Source: an uncultured Pelagibacteraceae bacterium
GTDB taxonomy: Bacteria > Pseudomonadota > Alphaproteobacteria > Pelagibacterales > Pelagibacteraceae
Assembly (NCBI GenBank): GCA_902613545.1
Contig: CACMHW010000001.1
Location: 26,001 to 90,000 of the forward strand
Length of the DNA: 64,000 bases
Direction of reading: 5' to 3'
The notes under the pieces were generated by a model. The model had not been told where the DNA came from, did not search any database, and was given only the letters and a program-made list of their open reading frames with translations. A program made the position numbers and the translations under genes. Position 1 is the first letter of the stretch, and the number at the start of each line of letters is the position of its first letter. Positions 56,907 through 64,000 of this stretch are shown here, piece by piece.

Positions 56907-57964
56907 ATAAAGATGAAAAAATTCTTATCACAAAATGTATATCTGAACTAAATCTTCAAATAGAATTTTTCAAAAAAAACAAAAAATTATTTATTTCTCC
57001 TGGAGAAACTTGGTCGGATAGAGCAATTAAAATGTTAAATGCATTAAAAAAAGATAATAACATTTTAAAAAATTTTAAAAGATCAAATCTTTTCAATAGC
57101 GATATTCCAGCCGGTAACATGAACTTTTTTAAAAAAATTATTTACAAAGTTTTTTCTTTTTTACCGAAATTCTTGGGATATCACCCTTATGTAAATTTAT
57201 TAGAGGATTCATACAAAATTATAAAGGAAGAAGGGGCACTAAATATTTTAAAAAATAATCCTATTACATCTACTGGAAACCCAATAGTTTACAAAAAAAA
57301 TAAATTTTATTTTACTTACAGATGGTTACGACATATTTTGATTTTTTATTACTATGAAAAAATTTTTTCAAAGACAAATGATGTTAATATAATAACTGAT
57401 ATAGGAACTGGTTATGGTACCTTTCCAATATTAATTAAAAAAAATTTTGATAAAAAAAAATTTATTTTAATCGATCTGCCTGAACAATTATGTGCAGCTC
57501 ATTATTATATAAAATCAGAGTTTCCGAATTCAAAAATTCCAACATTCGAACAAATTACCAACGCTAAATATCTCGACCGAAATTTTTTTGATAAATTTGA
57601 TTTCTCATTAATACCTTGTTACTTAATTGATAAAATCAATAAAGACTCCTCAGATCTAGTGGCTAATTTTGCATCTTTTAATGAAATGCCAAAAATATGG
57701 TTTGATAAATATATGAATTCACAGCTTTTGAAAAATTCAAAATATCTTTACACAATGAACAGAATAAGTAGACCTCCTATGAATAACAATGAAGCTTACG
57801 CAATATCTATTTTAGATATGAATTTAAACGAATACGAAAAAATTTTTTTTGATGTGTTTAGGTTATATAAATGGAAGTATTTAAGTGTTAAAATTTTTAA
57901 TTTACCAATTTATGCAAAAAAAGATTGGCATGATCCAAGTTTTATTTTTGCGGGAAAAAAATAA
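56903..57964 (+). CDS. Putative sugar O-methyltransferase
   Basis: DSYKIIKEEGALNILKNNPITSTGNPIVYKKNKFYFTYRWLRHILIFYYYEKIF...ITDIGTGYGTFPILIKKNF...ILIDLPEQLCAAHYYI. Confidence 0.75.
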   Translation: MNKDEKILITKCISELNLQIEFFKKNKKLFISPGETWSDRAIKMLNALKKDNNILKNFKRSNLFNSDIPAGNMNFFKKIIYKVFSFLPKFLGYHPYVNLLEDSYKIIKEEGALNILKNNPITSTGNPIVYKKNKFYFTYRWLRHILIFYYYEKIFSKTNDVNIITDIGTGYGTFPILIKKNFDKKKFILIDLPEQLCAAHYYIKSEFPNSKIPTFEQITNAKYLDRNFFDKFDFSLIPCYLIDKINKDSSDLVANFASFNEMPKIWFDKYMNSQLLKNSKYLYTMNRISRPPMNNNEAYAISILDMNLNEYEKIFFDVFRLYKWKYLSVKIFNLPIYAKKDWHDPSFIFAGKK

Positions 57965-57968
57965 ATAA

Positions 57969-58928
57969 TTAATTTCTGTCGTCTACTATTTTTTCTATTA
58001 TTTCAGATTCATTTTGCTTATTATTTTTATTTGTAGAATTAATAAAAACCTGAACAACAACGCCAATTAAGATAAAGTTAAGTCCTGCCATAAGCAAAAA
58101 GACGACAAGTGTTGGTAATGGTGTAAGTATAAATGATTGATTGTCTATAAATTTGAAATATAACATTACAGCAAAAGTTAAAAAAGACAGAATAAAACTA
58201 CCAAAACCTAAAATTCCAAAGTAGTATAATGATTTGCTCTTATTCTTCAGGAAACCTAAATAAATTATATCCATCAAAACTTTTATAACTCTAGAAAATC
58301 CGTAGTTTGATTTGCCATAAACTCTTTTCCTGTGACTTACCTCAACTTCAGTAATTTTATAACCTAAATCAGCTGCGCGAGCAGCGAATAATCTATGAAA
58401 ATCAGCTCCAAACTCAGTTACACTAACAAAGACTTTTTTTTTTAAAACTTTTAAGGCACATCCGTGATCATGAATTTTTGAATTTGTGAATATTCTTACA
58501 ACAAAGTTTGCAATTAAACTTGGCAATGTTTTTGAAAAAAAGGGATCGTGTCTGTTCTTTCTCCATCCTATAGTCAAATCTGAGCCTTCTTCGAAAATTT
58601 TTATAAGTTTGATAATATCTTTTGGATCGTTTTGTAAATCACCATCCATAAAAATTAGATTTTCGTATCTGGACAAATTTGAGCCAGTTTGAATAGCAAC
58701 AGACTGTGCAACATTTTTTCTATGTCTAACTTTTACTACAGGAATCCTTGATTGAGTGATACTGCTAATTTTTTCAAAAGTTTTATCTTTAGATCCATCA
58801 TCGACGTATATAATTTCAAATTTTTTATTTTTTAAATAATCATCGTCTAAAGCTTGAGATAATTCTTCGTGCAGCTTTATGATATTTAACTCTTCATTAA
58901 ATAGAGGAATAATTATTGTATAATTCAT
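57969..58928 (-). CDS. Membrane-anchored GT2 glycosyltransferase (dolichol-P-mannose/undecaprenyl-P-sugar synthase-like)
   Basis: YTIIIPLFNEELNIIKLHEELSQAL...FEIIYVDDGSKDKTFEKI...LIFMDGDLQNDPKDI...C-terminal paired TM helices. Confidence 0.92.
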   Translation of the reverse strand: MNYTIIIPLFNEELNIIKLHEELSQALDDDYLKNKKFEIIYVDDGSKDKTFEKISSITQSRIPVVKVRHRKNVAQSVAIQTGSNLSRYENLIFMDGDLQNDPKDIIKLIKIFEEGSDLTIGWRKNRHDPFFSKTLPSLIANFVVRIFTNSKIHDHGCALKVLKKKVFVSVTEFGADFHRLFAARAADLGYKITEVEVSHRKRVYGKSNYGFSRVIKVLMDIIYLGFLKNKSKSLYYFGILGFGSFILSFLTFAVMLYFKFIDNQSFILTPLPTLVVFLLMAGLNFILIGVVVQVFINSTNKNNKQNESEIIEKIVDDRN

Positions 58929-58953
58929 TTTCTAAATATATAAATTAAATTAT

Positions 58954-61095
58954 ATGTTTTGGTTTCTTAAATCAACGATACCCACATTGATATCTTTTAT
59001 CGTTATCCTCTTTTTCTACAAAAATTACAACAAAATGGAGTCATCCAAAAAGTTTCTTTTCATTTTTTCTTTTTTTTGGATCTTTTTATTTATTTTTCAT
59101 TACCTGTTGGGGATTTATTCACCAGTCACTTATAATGATAATGCAACAATATCTATTTCAAGAATTATTCATGAAAATAACTATTTTGTTGGTGGAAACT
59201 TTTTACATGATTTACTAGGTGGTTTAGATTTCTTTGGATCTCAAAGTAGTAGTGGTCAATATTTTTCTTTAGAAAAACTTATTTTTAAAATTTTTCCTCT
59301 TTGGGTGGCAATTTTGTTTCATAAACTAATCTTGATCTTTTTGAGTTTTGGTGGTTTTTATTTACTTTCCAATAAAGTTTTTAATAATTCAAAGTTATCA
59401 TCAATATTAGTTGCAAGTTTTTTTAGCGTGATAAACCCTTACGCCACTTATGTTACATTTTTGCACGGAATAACTTTTGCAGCGATACCTTATGTTTTAT
59501 ATGTTCTTTATTACCTAAACACTAATAAGTTACATTTGTTTTATTTAACTTTAACTGCGCTAATTATTTCAATATCAACTTCCCCTCTGCACAGTTTTCC
59601 ATCTTTATTGGCTGCTATATTATTTACACCGATACTTAAAAAACCTGAAAATTATAAGAGATATATATATTTTTCAATTTTACTCATCTCATTAACTTTA
59701 TTAAATTGGAGTGAAAATTTGTATGGAGTGTATGAGTATGGGAAACTTTCTGCAAGATTTCAAAGCTCGCCTTACGAAATATATTGGCTAGGTACTTTTA
59801 AATATTTACTTTCAAAAGGTAATACCTGTTTGGTCAAGTGTGAGTATCTTAAATATTCTCCTTTTTTCATAATTACAATTATTACAATTTTATTTTCATT
59901 TTTATTTTTTAAGAAACATTATTTAAAATATTATCTAGTTATTTTATTAGTAAATTTTTTACATCACATCTTTCATTTTTTTGTAAATATATTTAGTTTT
60001 GAAACTATAAAAACATTAAATGTTTATAATACAGGATTTTACTTATATATTCCTGTATTATTACTTGCTCTTAATATAATTAAAAACCTTGATTTTAAAA
60101 TTGCTAAAAAATTTATACTAATTTTTCCTTTTTTTTCAATTATATTACTATTAGAAGATAAATTTGATTTAACAAAAAAGATTTTTTTCGAACCTCAATC
60201 AAAACTTTATAAAATTAAAAATTTAAGATCGTTAAATCTCCCAGAAAATATTTTTTACAGAGCGGTATCCACAAATCCCCACTATTTTTTTCATCCTAAT
60301 TTTGCTAATGCGTATGGGCTATCTACTTCAGACGGTTATACGAATATAATCCAAAAAAATTACGTAGAGTTTTGGAATTATGGTGTATTGAAAAAAAAAT
60401 TTTCAAAAAAGAATATAAATCAATTCGGCGGAGATCTGTACTTAAATAGAGAAAATTTGAAAACTACCCAAGAATTAAGTTACTATTTATTAAATAACGT
60501 GAATTTAAATAATTTAAAACTTATAAATACTAAATTTATTCTCTCTTATGTTCCATTAAAAATTCAAAATTTAAAACTAGTTTCAGGATCAAAAATTCTT
60601 CCTTACAATAGTTTTAATAAATCAAAAAGTGATTATTATAAAAATATATTAAAAGAAAAAATTAAATATTTAGGAAATCCTCCTAACATTTACATATATG
60701 AACTATCGGATGCTTCGGATAGAGCATTTTTTCCTGAAAAAATTCATAATATTGAGGATACAAAAAATTTAAATCTAAATTTTCAGTCTATGAGTGATCT
60801 TTATAATAAAAATCATAGTTATTCTTTTGAAAAAAATCTAGTTCCAGGTCAAGGAAAAATTTATGATTTCAAAAAAATTAAAGATGGATACGAAGTAAAC
60901 TTAAATTGTGAAAAAGAGGGGGTTTTTGTTTTAAATACTTTTTTTAATCCTTATTGGAGAGTTAAAATAAATAACCAAGATCAAGAAATAATCAATCTTT
61001 CAGATGTACAAATTGGAGTAAAAGTTAAAAAAGGGAAAAATAGAGTTAGATTTTTGTATTCAAGAAAACTTTTAAGACAAAAGATTTTTGATTAA
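58954..61095 (+). CDS. Large multi-TM membrane protein, possible lipid-linked-sugar transferase/YfhO-like
   Basis: 713 aa, about ten hydrophobic segments then soluble C-terminal domain ...GVFVLNTFFNPYWRVKINNQDQEIINLSDVQIGVKVKKGKNRVRFLYSRK (YfhO-like tail). Confidence 0.6.
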   Translation: MFWFLKSTIPTLISFIVILFFYKNYNKMESSKKFLFIFSFFWIFLFIFHYLLGIYSPVTYNDNATISISRIIHENNYFVGGNFLHDLLGGLDFFGSQSSSGQYFSLEKLIFKIFPLWVAILFHKLILIFLSFGGFYLLSNKVFNNSKLSSILVASFFSVINPYATYVTFLHGITFAAIPYVLYVLYYLNTNKLHLFYLTLTALIISISTSPLHSFPSLLAAILFTPILKKPENYKRYIYFSILLISLTLLNWSENLYGVYEYGKLSARFQSSPYEIYWLGTFKYLLSKGNTCLVKCEYLKYSPFFIITIITILFSFLFFKKHYLKYYLVILLVNFLHHIFHFFVNIFSFETIKTLNVYNTGFYLYIPVLLLALNIIKNLDFKIAKKFILIFPFFSIILLLEDKFDLTKKIFFEPQSKLYKIKNLRSLNLPENIFYRAVSTNPHYFFHPNFANAYGLSTSDGYTNIIQKNYVEFWNYGVLKKKFSKKNINQFGGDLYLNRENLKTTQELSYYLLNNVNLNNLKLINTKFILSYVPLKIQNLKLVSGSKILPYNSFNKSKSDYYKNILKEKIKYLGNPPNIYIYELSDASDRAFFPEKIHNIEDTKNLNLNFQSMSDLYNKNHSYSFEKNLVPGQGKIYDFKKIKDGYEVNLNCEKEGVFVLNTFFNPYWRVKINNQDQEIINLSDVQIGVKVKKGKNRVRFLYSRKLLRQKIFD

Positions 61096-61106
61096 TTATT
61101 TTAATT

Positions 61107-62945
61107 TTAAAATTTATTTTTTTTGTAAAAATTGTTTAAAATAATTTCATGCCAAATATAATTTGAATAATTTCCAGAATTATTTAGAAATTTATTATAT
61201 TTTTTATAAAAAAACTCTTTATTAATTAGATTTTTTTCGTCAATTAAATTTTTAATTAATTTTTCATCTTTTAAAATACTTTCTTTTTTAAAAGCAAATC
61301 CATGTTTTTTAGATTTTCGAATAGACTCTGGAATGATTTGAGAAAAAGTCTCTAGAATAAATTTCTTTTTTTTAAAAATTGAGTAAATATTTTCTATCTT
61401 TTCCGATAATGCAAAATTAATTATATGTTTACTTAAAAACGGAGATCTTGCTTCGACAGAGTTTAACATTGAAGCCTGATCGATTTTATTGAGTATAACA
61501 GGCAAGTAATACTTGAAAATATAAATTTGAGCAAATTTCATATTATCATTATTTAAATCATATATCTTTTTTACATTTTGAAAAAATGACTCTTCGTTAA
61601 TTTTAATCTTTAAATTTTTCTCTATATCTTTGAGGCTTAAAGTGCTTATCCAATTTATAAGAACCTTTTCATTTCTGTCGTTCAATCCTAGAAAAAAAGT
61701 TTTTAATCTTTTATTAAAACTCATATATTCATCTGAAATTCTTAAAGGTCTCAAAAAAAAATTTATCAGTTTGAATATAAATTTAGGTATAATTTTTTTT
61801 AATATCAATGCTAATTTAAAGCCGTCAAAAATGATATAACCAAAAAAATTTTCATCCCCTCCATCACCTGTGATGGCAACATTAGAAAAGTTTTTGATTT
61901 TATCAAAAATCAAATAAGTTGGTATTAAAGAGCTATCCCCGACAGGATCAATATTGTAGCTTAAAATTGATAAAAATGTTTTTTTTAATTCGTCATTTTT
62001 CACTTTGTATAACTTTTTTTCTAATTTTAAGTCCAAATTTTTAATAATTTTACTTTCATCATAGGACGCGTCTTCAAAACCAAGAGAGAAAGATGAAGTT
62101 TTTCCAATTTTCTCTGTTAAAAAATAGGATGTCAGAAATGAATCTGTTCCACCGCTTAAACTTAAAGCCATTTTTTTGTCAGATATTGAGTAATTATTAA
62201 TTATTTCTTTAAATTTAATTTGAAAATTTTCTTTATCTATTTTTTTTTCAAAAAAAATATTATAATCCGGTCCAGAGGCAAGATCCCAATAAAAGTTTTT
62301 TTTTAAACTTAAAGTGGATAAATCCAAATCTAAAAAACTCCCTGGTTCTAATTGTTTAATTTCGTTGTAAGGAGAGTGGGGAGATGGAAAAAACCCATGT
62401 ATGAAATATTTTGCGACTCCTATTTTATCCTTTGAAAATTTTAAATCTTTATCACAAAGAATTCCATTTATCTGGCTGGAAAAAATAAATTGGTTATTGA
62501 TAGTAGAGTAGTAAAGCGGTTTTTGACCAAGATAATCTCTGGATAATGTGAGATAATTTTTTTTTTTATCATAAATCGCGCATGCCCACATACCATCAAA
62601 ATAATTAAAACATTTATGGCCAAAGTAAGCAAATGCTTCAATTAATACCTCTGTGTCAGAATTAGTTTTAAAATTAATTTTTTTTTTCTCTAAAAATTTT
62701 CTTATCTCATTAAAATTAAAAATACACCCGTTGTAAGTAATTACGTAATTTCCATCATCAGAAAGCATTGGTTGTTGACCTCCAGCTTTATCTACAACTG
62801 CTAATCTATTACTTCCAAGATATATTGACTTATCTTTATCTACATAGAAATTTTGTTCATCAGGACCTCTATAAATCTGTGACTCTGAAATTTTTTTCAA
62901 TAAGGAGTCGTTTTTTTTACCAATTATACCAAATATTGCACACAT
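61107..62945 (-). CDS. asnB: Asparagine synthase (glutamine-hydrolysing)-like protein
   Basis: MCAIFGIIGKKNDSL...IYRGPDEQNFYVD...GSNRLAVVDKAGGQQPMLSDDGNYVITYNGCIFNFNEIR (Ntn GATase), SLSGGTDSFLTSYFL (PP-loop). Confidence 0.92.
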   Translation of the reverse strand: MCAIFGIIGKKNDSLLKKISESQIYRGPDEQNFYVDKDKSIYLGSNRLAVVDKAGGQQPMLSDDGNYVITYNGCIFNFNEIRKFLEKKKINFKTNSDTEVLIEAFAYFGHKCFNYFDGMWACAIYDKKKNYLTLSRDYLGQKPLYYSTINNQFIFSSQINGILCDKDLKFSKDKIGVAKYFIHGFFPSPHSPYNEIKQLEPGSFLDLDLSTLSLKKNFYWDLASGPDYNIFFEKKIDKENFQIKFKEIINNYSISDKKMALSLSGGTDSFLTSYFLTEKIGKTSSFSLGFEDASYDESKIIKNLDLKLEKKLYKVKNDELKKTFLSILSYNIDPVGDSSLIPTYLIFDKIKNFSNVAITGDGGDENFFGYIIFDGFKLALILKKIIPKFIFKLINFFLRPLRISDEYMSFNKRLKTFFLGLNDRNEKVLINWISTLSLKDIEKNLKIKINEESFFQNVKKIYDLNNDNMKFAQIYIFKYYLPVILNKIDQASMLNSVEARSPFLSKHIINFALSEKIENIYSIFKKKKFILETFSQIIPESIRKSKKHGFAFKKESILKDEKLIKNLIDEKNLINKEFFYKKYNKFLNNSGNYSNYIWHEIILNNFYKKNKF

Positions 62946-62953
62946 ACCTAAAA

Positions 62954-63928
62954 TTAAACCTTGTGATATTTTTTAAACCAATTGATAAATTCTTTGATAC
63001 CCAAATTTAATTTAATTTTTGCTTTAAATTTAAGAATTTTTTTTGTTTTATTTATTGATGCTTTTGTATTCACCATATCACCCATTTGTAATTTATTTAG
63101 TCTTAGTCTCGCTTTTTTGTTTAATTCTTTGGATAGTAAATTTATAAGATAAGTAATTTTTTCTGGCTTTCCATTGGCTACATTAAAAATTTGGTACATT
63201 TTTTCTTTTTTATTTTTGTATTTATTTACACATTTAAGGATACATCCCACAACATCTGAAATGTACGTGAAATCTCTGCTATGGTTTCCTCTATTGAACA
63301 ATTCGATGTTCTTGTTTTGAACTATTTTTTTTGAAAATTTATACACAGCCATATCTGGTCTTCCAAGGGGGCCGTAAACAGTAAAAAATCTAAGACCGAT
63401 CACACATAAATTATATAAATTGTGATAAGCATAGGCCATTAATTCATTGCTGGACTTGGTCGCAGCATAAAGTTGAAGAGGTTGTGAATTTTTTTGACTT
63501 TCGCTGAATGAGTTTTGTTTTGTTTTGCCATAAACACTACTTGAACTTGCAAAAATTAGCTTAGTCTTTGTATATCTTATAATTTCTAATAAATTGAAAA
63601 AACCAATTACATTTGATTTTATATATTCCTCAGGACGATTAATAGAAAATCTTACTCCAGCTTGTGCTGCTAGGTGAATTACAAAATCAAAATTATTTTG
63701 TTTGAAAATGTGTTTTAATTTTTTTTTATTTTGTAGATCTAGTTTTATAAAAGAAAAATTTTTTTTGTTTTTATCTTTTTTTAAAAGTTTTATTCTATGT
63801 TTTTTTAATTTAATGTCATAATAACTATTAATATTATCTATAGCTAAAATTTTGTGTTTTTGACTTAATAAATTTGAAGATAAATGGTATCCTATGAAAC
63901 CTGCGGCGCCAGTGATTAAAAATTTCAT
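62954..63928 (-). CDS. NAD-dependent epimerase (UDP-glucuronate 4-epimerase-like)
   Basis: FLITGAAGFIGYHLSSNLLSQKHKILAIDNINSYYDIKLKKHRIKLLKK...FASSSSVYGKTKQNSFSESQKNSQPLQLYAATKSSNELMAYAYHNLY. Confidence 0.92.
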   Translation of the reverse strand: MKFLITGAAGFIGYHLSSNLLSQKHKILAIDNINSYYDIKLKKHRIKLLKKDKNKKNFSFIKLDLQNKKKLKHIFKQNNFDFVIHLAAQAGVRFSINRPEEYIKSNVIGFFNLLEIIRYTKTKLIFASSSSVYGKTKQNSFSESQKNSQPLQLYAATKSSNELMAYAYHNLYNLCVIGLRFFTVYGPLGRPDMAVYKFSKKIVQNKNIELFNRGNHSRDFTYISDVVGCILKCVNKYKNKKEKMYQIFNVANGKPEKITYLINLLSKELNKKARLRLNKLQMGDMVNTKASINKTKKILKFKAKIKLNLGIKEFINWFKKYHKV

Positions 63929-64000
63929 TTAAATTAAATATTATTTTATCATTTTTACCATTTTTGAGGTTTTAAATACTATACTTATAAAAATTATTTT

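Larger units (their letters stand above)
7937..64000. other. Surface-polysaccharide genomic island (hypervariable region), continuing past window end
   Basis: Near-continuous run of glycosyltransferase, nucleotide-sugar, sialic-acid-like, methyltransferase and flippase genes, mostly minus strand, starting directly at tRNA-Val/5S. Confidence 0.8.

Noticed and set aside
7937-64000. CRISPR array, transposase, integrase or phage genes
   Set aside because: Scanned for regularly spaced repeats and for recombinase motifs in the ORF translations; none seen. Many T/A runs reflect base composition and Lys codons.

Overview
The window is A+T-rich alphaproteobacterial DNA that looks like a SAR11/Pelagibacter-type genome. 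This is judged from gene content and order only; no database search was possible. Positions 1-7946 are a conserved core: suhB-like phosphatase (partial), rpmE, a DUF1013/TrcR-like regulator, rpsU (apparently ATT-initiated and absent from the ORF track), a cold-shock protein, tRNA-fMet, typA, a transaldolase-family gene, pntB/pntAb/pntA, a tiny aa3-type COX-IV-like ORF, rpmJ, a lone 5S rRNA and tRNA-Val(GAC). From about 7.9 kb to the window end lies a surface-polysaccharide island of at least 56 kb, almost all on the minus strand. It encodes glycosyltransferases, nucleotide-sugar enzymes, nonulosonic-acid enzymes, methyltransferases and a flippase-type ABC transporter. No 16S/23S is visible next to the 5S, which fits the SAR11 hypervariable region that separates 23S from 5S. 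The most interesting items are: (i) a MarR-type regulator plus NusG/RfaH-like protein at the head of a ~44-kb co-directional gene array, with two palindromes directly upstream; (ii) a cobalamin-riboswitch-like leader driving a BtuB-type receptor that runs without gaps into glycosyltransferases and tRNA-Val/5S, plus a B12-binding radical SAM enzyme in the same island; (iii) a Rieske oxygenase apparently split into separate Rieske and catalytic polypeptides; (iv) a minimal two-piece transketolase inside a 'sporadic carbohydrate cluster'-like module; (v) an HldE-like fusion with inverted domain order; and (vi) a radical SAM/SPASM protein coupled to a small HTH protein.
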